Source of the DNA: JANPBY01 sp031430645
Lineage (GTDB): Bacteria > Actinomycetota > Actinomycetes > DATJPE01
Assembly: GCA_031430645.1 (NCBI GenBank)
Contig: JANPBY010000080.1
Span: forward strand, 1 to 64,000
Length of the DNA stretch: 64,000 nucleotides
Direction: 5' to 3'
The notes beneath the pieces were generated by a model that was not told where the DNA came from, ran no database searches, and saw only the letters and a program-made list of their open reading frames with translations. Positions 16,213-25,188 of the stretch are shown here, piece after piece (the stretch's first letter is position 1; each line of letters begins with the position of its first letter). The position numbers and the translations under genes were made by a program.

Positions 16213-16928
16213 TCGGAAGTCCTATCTGCAACTGCCGGCGTTCGCCGGGAAGCGATAAGGATCTCAACGCTCAACAAGAAAACCCACGCCGGGAACAACA
16301 GAACGGCCCACACCGTGCGCGCCGGCGCGAGGAACAGCACCGCCGCTGCGGCGTAGCCGAAAATCCAGAGCCAGCGCGGAATGATCCCCGTACAACGACC
16401 CAGGTTTGTCACCACGAGGGTGAAGACCGCTGCCATCCGGATGCCGTACGTCGCGAGCAGCACCGTCCCCGTCGCACTCGCTAGACGCACCTCGTTCTCA
16501 GAGACAGCGTTCGGGCCGTCGTACACAGAGATAAGCGCACCGATGCTGGCAGCCGCCACGAACAACATGGCCACGAACAACAATCCGGAGCCGAGGAACG
16601 CCGTCGCGAAGAGCTTGTCCTCACGTGCTCCCAACCGGGATCTGATGACGCCGATGAACCAGAGGAACGCGATCCCGGCATAGGGGATCAGAGCCAGCGC
16701 AAGGCCGACCTGGTGCCGGCGTGACTCCTCGGTGATCCACTCGGACTGGTCACCGCTCCCGGGAAGCGCCAGGTGGAGCAAGATGACGGCCGTTCCCAGG
16801 ATCAGTGCGAAAGCGATCCCGGCGACGGCGGCAGCCCAGGGGGCCCGGAGCTCGTCGGCAATCGCAGTCGCCCGCTCTCCCGGCCGATCTGAGCGCGCCC
16901 GTTCTGGACCATCCTCGCCCGGGTTCAT
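16209..16928 (-). CDS. Hypothetical five-helix membrane protein
   Basis: 239 aa. A charged N-terminus (about 40 residues) precedes about five or six predicted helices: AVAGIAFALILGTAVILLHLAL, VGLALALIPYAGIAFLWFIG, ATAFLGSGLLFVAMLFVAAASIGAL, GTVLLATYGIRMAAVFTLVVTNL, WLWIFGYAAAAVLFLAPARTVWAVLLFPAWVFLLSVEIL. Similar unnamed proteins occur widely in actinobacteria, but I know no function. Its end overlaps the first bases of the MOSC gene by 4 bp (ATGA). Frame and hydropathy make it a convincing real gene. Confidence 0.8.
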   Translation of the reverse strand: MNPGEDGPERARSDRPGERATAIADELRAPWAAAVAGIAFALILGTAVILLHLALPGSGDQSEWITEESRRHQVGLALALIPYAGIAFLWFIGVIRSRLGAREDKLFATAFLGSGLLFVAMLFVAAASIGALISVYDGPNAVSENEVRLASATGTVLLATYGIRMAAVFTLVVTNLGRCTGIIPRWLWIFGYAAAAVLFLAPARTVWAVLLFPAWVFLLSVEILIASRRTPAVADRTSE

Positions 16929-16953
16929 AGACGAGTTCTACCGCACTCACCGG

Positions 16954-17457
16954 TCAGCCGGGGCGGGCCATCTCGTCGACGCACACGGTGATCGCGAGGA
17001 TGAGCGGGACGTCCTGACCTTGGGCGAGGTGCACGCCGTAGGTTTCGCGCACCCGGAACCACTTCTTCGACACCTCGGCGATCTTCTCGCCGTCGCGCTC
17101 GATCTCATACTCGTGGTCGACGATGTTGCCGTGCGCCTTCAGGTCTTCACCGCCCTCGACCTCGATGACGTAGTGGTCGCGGATCCCGATCAACCGTTTG
17201 TGAACCGTGGCCCTGGTCTCGCCGCGCTCGATGGTCATCTTGTCCCGGACGCTGAGCTGCTTCTCCTGGATCTTAGAGACCTCGTTGCCATGGGAGTCCT
17301 CAAGGATGAAGGTTTTCCGGAAGCGCACCGCCTTGCCGTCGACCTTGTACACCTTGTTGCCGTCACTGTCCTCGATCCAAAAGTCATCCCCAATCGCGAA
17401 CACCTTCTCGCGCATCTGGAAGGTCGGCCCATCGAGCCCGTGATCACGCAAGCCCAT
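16954..17457 (-). CDS. LURP-one-related family protein
   Basis: 167 aa. ATG at 17457 is chosen because AAGGGG stands nine bases before it; an upstream ATG at 17490 lacks this. The sequence is the tubby-like LURP-one fold: FQMREKVFAIGDDFWIEDSDGNKVYKVDGKAVRFRKTFILEDSHGNEV, followed by repeated beta-strand pairs (LSVRDKMTIERG, ATVHKRLIGIRDHYVIEVEGG, KIAEVSKKWFRVRETYGVHLA). Members resemble phospholipid scramblases and may bind membranes or DNA; the bacterial role is unknown. It lies 25 bp downstream of the membrane-protein gene start on the same strand but is probably a separate unit. Confidence 0.88.
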   Translation of the reverse strand: MGLRDHGLDGPTFQMREKVFAIGDDFWIEDSDGNKVYKVDGKAVRFRKTFILEDSHGNEVSKIQEKQLSVRDKMTIERGETRATVHKRLIGIRDHYVIEVEGGEDLKAHGNIVDHEYEIERDGEKIAEVSKKWFRVRETYGVHLAQGQDVPLILAITVCVDEMARPG

Positions 17458-17514
17458 AGTTATCCCCTTCAGGGCGGAGGTGGCGGTCAACCTTCAGTCA
17501 AGCAGACGGTCGTT

Positions 17515-17530
17515 GGGGGCGGCAGCCCCC
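17515..17530 (-). terminator. GC-rich hairpin between tRNA-Leu and the LURP-one gene
   Basis: GGGGGC-GGCA-GCCCCC forms a perfect 6-bp stem with a tetraloop. It sits 160 bp downstream of tRNA-Leu and 57 bp upstream of the LURP-one start on the same (minus) strand, so it may terminate the tRNA transcript. No U tract. The rest of 17491-17690 shows no gene I can recognise. Confidence 0.35.
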
Positions 17531-17690
17531 GTGAGAGGTGTCCCTTCAGGGTGGGTGCCGCCTGACGCTGAGCGAGTCGTGTGCAGGCCGGGCTCCCAGC
17601 CGGGAGCTCCTCTACCCTGACCGCCTGGAGTGGGTCGGCGCCAGGGGCGAAAGTCCTCTGTGAGGCTGTGGGATGAAACCCAGAGATGGG

Positions 17691-17774
17691 TGCGCGAGGG
17701 GGGAGTTGAACCCCCACACCCTTTCGGGCACACGGACCTGAACCGTGCGCGTCTGCCTATTCCGCCACTCGCGC
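17691..17774 (-). tRNA. tRNA-Leu (anticodon CAG)
   Basis: 84-nt tRNA read on the minus strand. The acceptor stem GCGCGAG (17774-17768) pairs with CTCGCGC (17698-17692). The D arm is GTGGCGGAATAGGCAGAC, the anticodon loop holds TTCAGGT with CAG at 17740-17738, there is a long variable arm (GTGCCCGAAAGGGTGT, class II as expected for Leu), and the T loop is GGTTCAACTCC. Discriminator A at 17691; CCA is not encoded. Confidence 0.95.
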
Positions 17775-18052
17775 GTGTGTGAGGGCCAAGGCTAACACGC
17801 AGGCCAGAGCCCACTTTTCGACCAAGGGGGCGCTCGTCAAGCAATTCAGCCACCGACCACCAACAGTCCCAAGGCCAGAAACCCAGGCTGTGGATGAAGA
17901 AACGGCCCGTGGACAACAGCCGACTCGACCAGCGCCTTGTCGCTGCCCAAACGACGCCCTCCCAGGCTCCAGACACCCCTCGCACTACCATCGGAGCCAA
18001 GGCCGACCGGGCCCGTCCACGACGACGTACGACTCGGCGAGGGAGGTTGCGC

Positions 18053-18742
18053 GTGGGGGTCATGGACCGCTTCGAGCGCCGCCTCGACCGGCTCGTCAAC
18101 GGGGTGTTTGCCAAGACCTTCAAATCAGAAGTCGAACCCGTGGAGATCGCCGCTGCGCTTCAGCGCGAGTGCGACGCGAGGGCGGCCATCGTCAGTCGCG
18201 GCCGGACGATGGTGCCTAACGCCTTCACTGTCGAGCTAGGGCCTTCGGACCACGACCGACTCGCCGTCTATGCCAAGCCGCTCGGTGACGAGTTGTCGGC
18301 GATGATCCGCGAGCACGCCGAAGAACGCGGCTACGCCTTCGTCGGTCCGGTCGGGGTGGGTTTCGCGCGCGCCGACGATCTCGACACCGGCCTGTTCCGA
18401 ATCCTCAGCGAAGCAGTGGCCGGCGTGAGCGATCAAGCCTCGCCACCGACCGGGGCACCCCCGCCGGTCGCGGCACGCCTGGAGATCGGTGGCCGCACCG
18501 TCCCCCTCACCCGGCGCACCACGGTCCTCGGCCGAGGTGACGACGTCGACCTGCGCATCGATGACCCGGGCGTCTCCCGCCGACACGCACAGATCGTGCT
18601 CGGCGACCCCAACCGCGTGGTGGACCTGGGCTCCACGAACGGCACCTGGCTCGACGACCGGCAGATCACCGAAGGCGAGCTCTTCGACGGCTCCCGCGTC
18701 ACCGTCGGCGCGACCACGGTGACCTTCCGGCTCGGCAGCTGA
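18053..18742 (+). CDS. fhaA: FhaA: DUF3662 and FHA-domain signalling protein
   Basis: 229 aa from GTG 18053, which has GGGAGG six bases upstream and gives the family-typical N-terminus MGVMDRFERRLDRLVNGVFAKTFKSEVEPVEIA. The N-terminal domain (about 1-115) is DUF3662; a linker rich in Pro/Ala follows; the C-terminal FHA domain (about 140-229) has LGRGDDVDLRIDDPGVSRRHAQI and DLGSTNGTWLDDR, the phosphothreonine-binding residues. In mycobacteria FhaA binds phosphorylated MurJ-associated pseudokinase and CwlM to restrain peptidoglycan synthesis. First gene of the fhaA-fhaB-pstP-rodA-pbpA-pknB operon. Confidence 0.94.
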   Translation: MGVMDRFERRLDRLVNGVFAKTFKSEVEPVEIAAALQRECDARAAIVSRGRTMVPNAFTVELGPSDHDRLAVYAKPLGDELSAMIREHAEERGYAFVGPVGVGFARADDLDTGLFRILSEAVAGVSDQASPPTGAPPPVAARLEIGGRTVPLTRRTTVLGRGDDVDLRIDDPGVSRRHAQIVLGDPNRVVDLGSTNGTWLDDRQITEGELFDGSRVTVGATTVTFRLGS

Positions 18743-18749
18743 GCGGCCG

Positions 18750-19277
18750 ATGTCTGACCTGAGCCTGTTCCTGATCAAGATGGGCTATCTCGCCCTGCTC
18801 TGGGTGTTCGTCCTCGTCGTCGCCGCCGCGATGAGACGCGACCTGATGCCGCGCCGAAGACGTATGTCTACCGGCCGGGCCTCATCGGCCGCACCAGCGG
18901 CAGCCGTCCCGGCTGCCAAGGCCACCAAGCCAAGCAAAGCGGCCGGTACGGCCCAGCCCGCGAAGGCAGCAAAGCCCAAACGCGGCCAACCACGGACTCT
19001 GACTGTGACGGCCGGATCGCTCCAAGGCACGACTGTCCAACTCGGCGCGACCGCCATCACTCTTGGCCGGGCCGCCGACAACACCCTGGTGCTGGACGAC
19101 GACTACGCATCGGGGCACCACGCCCGGCTCCGACCCTACGACGGTGGCTGGCTGGTCGAAGACCTCGGCTCCACGAACGGCACCTTCCTGGACAAGACCA
19201 AGGTGACATCAGCAACGCCGGTGCCCGTCGGCGTGCCGGTGCGGATCGGCAAGACCGCCATCGAGCTGCGGAAGTAG
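18750..19277 (+). CDS. fhaB: FhaB: membrane-anchored FHA-domain protein
   Basis: 175 aa. One N-terminal membrane helix (LFLIKMGYLALLWVFVLVVAAAM), an Ala/Lys-rich linker (about 45-80) and a C-terminal FHA domain with ITLGRAADNTLVLDDDYASGHHARL and DLGSTNGTFLD. Same function class as mycobacterial FipA/FhaB, which links PknA/PknB phosphorylation to division-septum proteins. It starts 8 bp after fhaA and is followed within 7 bp by the phosphatase gene, so all are co-transcribed. Confidence 0.94.
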   Translation: MSDLSLFLIKMGYLALLWVFVLVVAAAMRRDLMPRRRRMSTGRASSAAPAAAVPAAKATKPSKAAGTAQPAKAAKPKRGQPRTLTVTAGSLQGTTVQLGATAITLGRAADNTLVLDDDYASGHHARLRPYDGGWLVEDLGSTNGTFLDKTKVTSATPVPVGVPVRIGKTAIELRK

Positions 19278-19283
19278 CCGGCG

Positions 19284-20561
19284 ATGCCCCTCGTCGTTCG
19301 CGCCGTCGCCCGCTCCCACGTCGGTCTGGTTCGCGCTGGCAACGAGGACTCCGGCTACGCCGGCCGCAGCCTGTTTGTCATCGCCGACGGGATGGGCGGT
19401 CACGCCGCGGGCGAGGTGGCCAGCCGTACGGTCGTGGCGGCGCTGCTCGGGCTGGACGGCGCCGACCTCGGAGCCGACATGAGTGTGACGCTGCGCCGGG
19501 CGGTCAACGAGGCCAACGACCGCCTGCGGCTGGCTGTCGAGGCCAGACCAGACCTCGACGGCATGGGCACGACACTGACTGCATTGGTATGGGACGGCAC
19601 CCAGCTCGGCCTGGTCAATGTTGGTGACTCTCGGGCCTATCTGCTGCGAGGCAACCACCTCACCAGATTGAGCCACGACCAGAGCCTGGTTCAGACCCTC
19701 GTCGACGAGGGCCACATCACCGAGGCAGAGGCCCGAACCCACCCGCAGCGGGCGGTCATCTTGCAGGCCCTGGACGGCCGCGCCGACCTTGACCCCGACA
19801 TCTCGATGCTCGATCCCCGCGAGGGCGATCGCTACCTCATCGGTTCCGACGGCCTGACCGACTACGTCGCCGAGGCAGCGGTGGAAGAGGCCCTGCGCGA
19901 TCGCTCGGCCTCCGCCGCGGTGGACGGCCTGATCGGTCTCGCCCTCGAGGCGGGCGCCCCCGACAACGTGACAGTCATCGTCGTGGATCTCGTCCTCGCG
20001 ACCGAGTCCGATGCACCGAACGACCCGCCCGATGCAGCAACCCATGCTCCCGGCGGGATTCTCGTGGGGGCCGTCGGTGAGACGACGATTGCCGGACAGG
20101 AGACAGCAAGCCCCCTTGGCCGACCCACACAGATGCCCGAGGACTCAGGGACTGACGAATCAGAGACTGACGAATCAGAAGCTGACGAGCCCGCTCCAAG
20201 GGGCCGCGCGGAAGGTGTTCGCCGCCGCCGCTGGCCTTGGCTCGTGGGGATCTTCGTGCTCCTCATCGCCGCCGGCGCGTTCGCTGCCCGGAGCTGGGCG
20301 AGCGATCAGTGGTACGTCGGCGTCGACAACGGCAACGTCGCGATCTATTCGGGGGTCGACTTGACGCTCGGTCCGTTGTCCCTGTCGGCGGTGTCGCAAC
20401 GCATCGCCCTCGAAGTAGCCACGCTTCCGGAGTTTGCCCGCGCGGAAGTCGAAGGAGGCATCACCGCCGCCACGGAGGAGGACGCGGCCGCCATTGTCAG
20501 TCGGCTGCAGCTCGCGGCCAACAGCTGCCTCAGCGCCCCCGACACGGCGGGATGCCCATGA
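19284..20561 (+). CDS. pstP: PstP: PP2C-type Ser/Thr protein phosphatase
   Basis: 425 aa. The PP2C domain (about 1-240) has the metal-binding and catalytic motifs FVIADGMGGHAAGEVAS, DGMGTTLTALVW, VGDSRAYLLR, IGSDGLTDYV and GAPDNVTVIVVD. A linker (about 240-310) ends in an acidic, tandemly repeated TDESETDESEADEP encoded by a 15-bp direct repeat (20150-20179 plus a partial copy). One membrane helix (WLVGIFVLLIAAGAFAARSW) is followed by an extracytoplasmic domain of about 95 residues. It reverses PknB phosphorylation. Its stop overlaps the rodA ATG (ATGA). Confidence 0.95.
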   Translation: MPLVVRAVARSHVGLVRAGNEDSGYAGRSLFVIADGMGGHAAGEVASRTVVAALLGLDGADLGADMSVTLRRAVNEANDRLRLAVEARPDLDGMGTTLTALVWDGTQLGLVNVGDSRAYLLRGNHLTRLSHDQSLVQTLVDEGHITEAEARTHPQRAVILQALDGRADLDPDISMLDPREGDRYLIGSDGLTDYVAEAAVEEALRDRSASAAVDGLIGLALEAGAPDNVTVIVVDLVLATESDAPNDPPDAATHAPGGILVGAVGETTIAGQETASPLGRPTQMPEDSGTDESETDESEADEPAPRGRAEGVRRRRWPWLVGIFVLLIAAGAFAARSWASDQWYVGVDNGNVAIYSGVDLTLGPLSLSAVSQRIALEVATLPEFARAEVEGGITAATEEDAAAIVSRLQLAANSCLSAPDTAGCP

Positions 20562-21976
20562 CCTCGCCGGCCTACGCCGCTGCACCTCCATCCATGACCG
20601 CAGCGACCGCGCGGGCGCCGTACCGGCGCACCGAGCTCCTCCTGCTCATCCCCGCCGTCGCGGTGGGCGCCCTCGCCTACGCCCAGGTCGACCTCAACCG
20701 CACCGGAACGCTGCCCCAGGACTACTGGGGCTGGCTCGCCGCCGTCGTGCTCGCGATCGTGCTCGCGCACGTGAGCCTGCAGCGCCTGGCGCCGTGGTCG
20801 GACCAGGTGCTGATGCCTACGGTCGTCGCGCTCAACGGTCTCGGCCTAGCCCTGATCTATCGCCTTGATCTTGCAGCGATCATCGATGCCGTCGGAGCTG
20901 AGGAGTCCCCGCGAGGACTGGCGGCCGTTGACCAGGTCCTGTGGACCTGGCTGGGCGTCGGCCTGTTCGTCCTGGTGCTCGTGGTCGTCCGCGAACCTCG
21001 GTGGCTGCAGCGTTTCACCTACACCGCGATGCTCCTCGGTGTCCTGCTCATCGTCCTCCCGCTGATGCCCCGCTTCGGGGTCACGATCAACGGTGCCCGC
21101 ATCTGGGTCCGATTCGCCGGGCTGTCCTTCCAGCCCGCCGAGATCGCCAAGCTGGTCCTGATCGTGTTCTTCGCCGGCTATCTCGTGGTCAAGCGTGACG
21201 TGCTCTCGCTGGCGCGCAGCCGAGTCCTGGGCATCGACTTTCCTCGCGGTCGCGACCTCGGCCCGATCCTCGGGGTATGGGCTGTCAGCGTCGGAGTCCT
21301 CGTCTTCGAACGCGACCTCGGCACATCGGTGCTCTTCTTTGGCGTCTTCGTGGCCATGCTCTATGTCGCCACCGAACGCGTCGGGTGGCTGGTGATCGGT
21401 GGACTGCTCGCAGTCGTCGGCCTCGGCCTCGGCTATCTGCTCTTTGGGCACGTGCGCACCCGCTTCGAGATCTGGCTCGACCCCTTCGCCGACCCCTCCG
21501 GCTCGGGCTATCAGAGCGTTCAGGCGTTGTTCGGTATGGCTGACGGTGGAATCCTCGGCTCTGGCATCGCCCAAGGGCACCCCGACCTCGTGCCGTACGC
21601 CAACTCCGACTTCATCAGTGCTTCTCTGGGCGAGCTCCTCGGCCTCACCGGCTTCATGGCGATGCTGGTCCTCTACGCCATCGTGGTGGCTCGCGGCATC
21701 TCTATCTCGCTCGCGGCCCGCGATCCGTTCGGACGACTCCTGGCCTTCGGGCTCGCCTTTGTCCTCGGCCTGCAGGTGTTCGTCGTCATCGGAGGCGTGA
21801 CCAACCTGATCCCGCTGACCGGTCTGACCACGCCGTTCCTATCAGCGGGCGGCTCCTCGCTGGTCGCGAACTGGGCGCTCATCGCGTTGTTGCTCCGGAT
21901 CAGTGACAGCTCTCGACGCCCTGTGGTCATCCCGGTCGCCTTGGACCAGGCCGAGACCCAGGTGTTTCGCCGATGA
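20558..21976 (+). CDS. rodA: RodA/FtsW-family SEDS peptidoglycan glycosyltransferase
   Basis: 472 aa from ATG 20558, which overlaps the pstP stop (ATGA); the open frame extends further 5' through pstP without meaning. Ten or so membrane helices. SEDS hallmarks: NGARIWVRFAGLSFQPAEIAKL, SLGELLGLTGFMAML and the C-terminal IPLTGLTTPFLSAGGSSLVANW. It polymerises lipid II for wall elongation together with the class B PBP encoded next (overlap of 4 bp). The cytoplasmic N-terminus is short. Confidence 0.95.
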   Translation: MTSPAYAAAPPSMTAATARAPYRRTELLLLIPAVAVGALAYAQVDLNRTGTLPQDYWGWLAAVVLAIVLAHVSLQRLAPWSDQVLMPTVVALNGLGLALIYRLDLAAIIDAVGAEESPRGLAAVDQVLWTWLGVGLFVLVLVVVREPRWLQRFTYTAMLLGVLLIVLPLMPRFGVTINGARIWVRFAGLSFQPAEIAKLVLIVFFAGYLVVKRDVLSLARSRVLGIDFPRGRDLGPILGVWAVSVGVLVFERDLGTSVLFFGVFVAMLYVATERVGWLVIGGLLAVVGLGLGYLLFGHVRTRFEIWLDPFADPSGSGYQSVQALFGMADGGILGSGIAQGHPDLVPYANSDFISASLGELLGLTGFMAMLVLYAIVVARGISISLAARDPFGRLLAFGLAFVLGLQVFVVIGGVTNLIPLTGLTTPFLSAGGSSLVANWALIALLLRISDSSRRPVVIPVALDQAETQVFRR

Positions 21977-23421
21977 CGATCACCGTGCGAAGGATGGCCC
22001 TGATCGTGGGTGCGCTGTTCCTGTGCCTGCTCATCCAGGCCAACCGGATTCAGGTCGTCAAAGCCGATGCCCTCAATGATCGCGCCGGCAACACCCGCGC
22101 GATCATCGACGACTACGGTCAACAACGCGGCTCGATCATCGTGGGCGGCCAACAAGTCGCCCGGTCGGTCGACACCGGGAACACCCGACTGAGATACGAG
22201 CGCCGCTACGGCAGCGGCCCGAAGTACGCCCCGGCCACCGGGTTCTACTCCATCGTCTACGGCGCCACCGGAATCGAGCGCCAGGAGAACGCTCTGCTCA
22301 GTGGCGACGACCCGCGCCTGATCGGCACTCAGCTCGAGGCCCTGATCAGTGGGGGATCCCGGCAGGGTGCCTCGGTGCGGCTCACGCTGGACGCTGCTGC
22401 CCAGAAGGCCGCGTGGGACGGTATCAAGCAGTACAACGGGGCGGTCGTCGCGATCGAGCCGGCGACCGGCCGGATCCTGGCGCTGGCATCGAGCCCGTCC
22501 TACGACCCCAACCCGTTGTCCTCCAACGACCCGGCGCAGAACCGCGCGGCTTGGGAGCGGCTCACCGCCGATCCGAAGGAGCCGTTGCTGAACCGCCCGC
22601 TGGCCGCGACGTACCCGCCAGGTTCGGTCTTCAAGGTGGTGACGACTGCCGCCGCACTCTCCAGCGGGCAATACACGACCGAGACCGAGATCCCCGCCCC
22701 AGCAGTGCTCGATCTGCCGGGCACGACGGCGGACCTCCCCAACTACAACAAGCAGGCGTGCTTCGGCGGTCAGGTCACCCTTGAGCAGGCCCTCCAGATC
22801 TCGTGCAACACCGCCTTTGCCAACGTCGGCCTCACCCTCGGCGATGACATCCTGCGGGAGCAGGCCGAGCTGTTCGGATTCAACCGCTCCTTCGATGTGC
22901 CAATGACTTCGGCCACCTCGGTGTTTCCGAGCGACCTGAATGCCCCCCAGACCGCGCAAGCTGCCATCGGCCAGTTCGACGTACGCGCCACGGCTCTGCA
23001 GATCGCCATGGTCGGAGCCGCCCTCGCCAACGGGGGGCTCGTGATGAACCCCTACCTTGTGGACGAGGTGCTAGCCCCCGACCTCTCGGTCCTCTCCCTG
23101 AGTCAGCCGTCTGAGTTTGGTCGAGCCGTCTCACCAGAGATCGCCCAGGAGATCACCGACATGCTCGTCAATGTCGTGGAGAACGGCACGGGCCGGCCGG
23201 CTCAGATCCCTGGCGTCTTGGTGGCAGGCAAGACCGGTACAGCGCAGACCGCCGAGGGGCGAGCGCCGCACGCTTGGTTCCTTTCCTACTCACCAGCTGA
23301 CAACCCCACGGTCGCCGTGGCCGTAGTGGTGGAGAACGGCGGCAACCTCGGCTCGGAAGCCACCGGAGGACGGCTAGCCGCACCCATAGCCAAGGCCGTG
23401 ATGGAGGCCATCCTCCGATGA
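21973..23421 (+). CDS. pbpA: PbpA: class B penicillin-binding protein (transpeptidase)
   Basis: 482 aa. N-terminal signal anchor (MALIVGALFLCLLIQANRIQVV), an N-terminal pedestal, then the transpeptidase domain with the SxxK active site PPGSVFKVV (Ser about 218, Lys 221), SCN (QISCNTAFANV, about 275) and AGKTGTAQ (KTG, about 418). It crosslinks peptidoglycan made by RodA. Overlaps rodA by 4 bp and lies 28 bp before pknB, the conserved order in Actinomycetota. In mycobacteria, PbpA is regulated by PknB phosphorylation. Confidence 0.95.
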   Translation: MTITVRRMALIVGALFLCLLIQANRIQVVKADALNDRAGNTRAIIDDYGQQRGSIIVGGQQVARSVDTGNTRLRYERRYGSGPKYAPATGFYSIVYGATGIERQENALLSGDDPRLIGTQLEALISGGSRQGASVRLTLDAAAQKAAWDGIKQYNGAVVAIEPATGRILALASSPSYDPNPLSSNDPAQNRAAWERLTADPKEPLLNRPLAATYPPGSVFKVVTTAAALSSGQYTTETEIPAPAVLDLPGTTADLPNYNKQACFGGQVTLEQALQISCNTAFANVGLTLGDDILREQAELFGFNRSFDVPMTSATSVFPSDLNAPQTAQAAIGQFDVRATALQIAMVGAALANGGLVMNPYLVDEVLAPDLSVLSLSQPSEFGRAVSPEIAQEITDMLVNVVENGTGRPAQIPGVLVAGKTGTAQTAEGRAPHAWFLSYSPADNPTVAVAVVVENGGNLGSEATGGRLAAPIAKAVMEAILR

Positions 23422-23449
23422 CCAGCTCGAGTACTGGAAGGATGACCGG

Positions 23450-25171
23450 ATGACCGACGACGGAGGCACCAGCCCAGGCCCGCGCTCACTCGGCGGTCGC
23501 TATGAAGTGGGCGAGGTCATCGGGGTCGGTGGCATGGCTGAGGTCCACCGCGGACGCGACACCCGCCTCGGGCGCTCGGTCGCGATCAAGCTGCTGCGGT
23601 CCGACTTGGCGCGCGACCCCTCCTTCCAGGCCCGGTTCCGGCGCGAGGCACAGTCCGCCGCCTCGTTGAACTACCCGCAGATCGCCGCGATCTATGACAC
23701 GGGTGAGGATCGCTTCGACGGTGACGCGAACGGTCCGGCGCAGCCCTACATCGTCATGGAGCTCGTCGAGGGAGAGACGCTGCGCGAGATCGTGAAGTCG
23801 GGGCGCCGACTGATGCCGCAGCGCGTCGCCGAGATCGGCTCGGGAATCCTGGCAGCTCTGGACTACAGCCACCGGCACGGGATCGTGCACCGCGACATCA
23901 AGCCTGGCAACGTCATGCTGACCTCGACCGGTCAGGTCAAGGTCATGGACTTCGGGATTGCGCGGGCGGTCGCTGACAGCGCGGCCACCATGACGCAGAC
24001 CTCCTCGGTGCTCGGCACCGCGCAGTACCTGTCACCCGAGCAGGCGCGGGGCGAGAAGGTCGACGCGCGCAGCGATCTCTATTCCACCGGAGTGCTGCTC
24101 TATGAGCTGCTCGTCGGGAAGCCGCCATTCACTGGCGACTCACCCGTGGCGGTGGCTTATCAGCACGTCCAGGAAGCCCCCATTCCACCCTCCCAGCTCA
24201 ACCCTGATCTTCCTGCTGGATTTGACGCCGTGATCCTCACGGCGCTCGCCAAGGACCCGGCCGCGCGGTATCAGACCGCGGAGGAGATGAAGGCAGACGT
24301 GGACCGGCTCGCCTCCGGAGACGCACCCACACGGGTGGCCGCGCCGGTCCCCGCGGCTGCTGTCGCCGACAGCACCCAGCTGATTCCTACGACGACAACG
24401 ACCCCTGCGGAACCGCCTGCCAAGCGTGGCGGCTGGTACGTCCTGCTCACGCTCGGGGTTGTTGCCGTACTCGGCCTGATCTTCTTCCTGGCGAGCCAGG
24501 TGTTCGGTGGCGGTGGCACTCAAGTCCGGGTGCCCGACCTCACCGGCCAGACCCCTGCCCTGGCCGCAGCGACGCTGGCGCAAAAGGGGCTTCAGATCGG
24601 TGCCGTGACCTCCGAGGAGAGTACGGCGCCCGAGGGCACGATCACGGCGCAGGATCCCGGCGCCGGTGCCGAGGTCGAGCCCAATACGACCATCGCTGTC
24701 ACGGTCTCAGCAGGGCCTGCGCAGGTCACGGTCCCCACCCTCGTGGGCTTGGCCAGAGCAGATGCGATCAGCGCCTTGGCCGCGGTGGGACTTACGCTCG
24801 GGTCCCTCGACACCAAGGCCTCCGACTTGCCGGCCGACACGGTGCTCTCCAGCGACCCGCCCGAGTTGACGCCGGTCGATGCCGGGAGCTCGGTCTCACT
24901 CGTCGTCTCCTCAGGCAAGGTCAAGGTGCCGAACGTGCTCAACAAGAGTGAGGCGCAGGCCAAGGCCGATCTTGGTAATGCAGGCTTCCAGGTGGTCGTC
25001 ATCGAGCAGGAGGACGGCAGCGTGAGCGCCGGAACCGTCCTCGCTCAGAGCCCGGAAGGCGGCAGCCTGCTCGCCGTCGGCAAGACCGTGACCATCACCG
25101 TGGCGACCGAGCCTCCGCCACCCCCACCGACCCCGAGTCCGACCCCGAGCATCTCACCAAGCGACGCCTAG
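23450..25171 (+). CDS. pknB: PknB: PASTA-domain Ser/Thr protein kinase
   Basis: 573 aa. Kinase domain (about 18-285): glycine loop GVGGMAEVHRG, catalytic Lys 48 (SVAIKLL), HRDIKPGN with Asp 149, DFGIARA, activation segment with TMTQTSSVLGTAQYLSPEQARGE (TQT phosphorylation sites). One membrane helix (YVLLTLGVVAVLGLIFFLASQVF). The extracellular part carries three PASTA repeats, each starting V(R/T/K)VP.L(T/V/N), then a Pro/Ser tail. Senses muropeptides or lipid II and phosphorylates growth proteins. Only one kinase is present; no pknA precedes it. Confidence 0.96.
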   Translation: MTDDGGTSPGPRSLGGRYEVGEVIGVGGMAEVHRGRDTRLGRSVAIKLLRSDLARDPSFQARFRREAQSAASLNYPQIAAIYDTGEDRFDGDANGPAQPYIVMELVEGETLREIVKSGRRLMPQRVAEIGSGILAALDYSHRHGIVHRDIKPGNVMLTSTGQVKVMDFGIARAVADSAATMTQTSSVLGTAQYLSPEQARGEKVDARSDLYSTGVLLYELLVGKPPFTGDSPVAVAYQHVQEAPIPPSQLNPDLPAGFDAVILTALAKDPAARYQTAEEMKADVDRLASGDAPTRVAAPVPAAAVADSTQLIPTTTTTPAEPPAKRGGWYVLLTLGVVAVLGLIFFLASQVFGGGGTQVRVPDLTGQTPALAAATLAQKGLQIGAVTSEESTAPEGTITAQDPGAGAEVEPNTTIAVTVSAGPAQVTVPTLVGLARADAISALAAVGLTLGSLDTKASDLPADTVLSSDPPELTPVDAGSSVSLVVSSGKVKVPNVLNKSEAQAKADLGNAGFQVVVIEQEDGSVSAGTVLAQSPEGGSLLAVGKTVTITVATEPPPPPPTPSPTPSISPSDA

Positions 25172-25188
25172 ACCAGCGAGAGGGAGGT

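Noticed and set aside
17491..17690. A structured RNA or riboswitch downstream of tRNA-Leu
   Set aside because: Several short GC hairpins are possible, but I recognise no family consensus.
20237..20557. Upstream extension of the rodA frame into pstP
   Set aside because: The translation is Arg-rich nonsense in pstP; the ATGA overlap at 20558 is the natural start.
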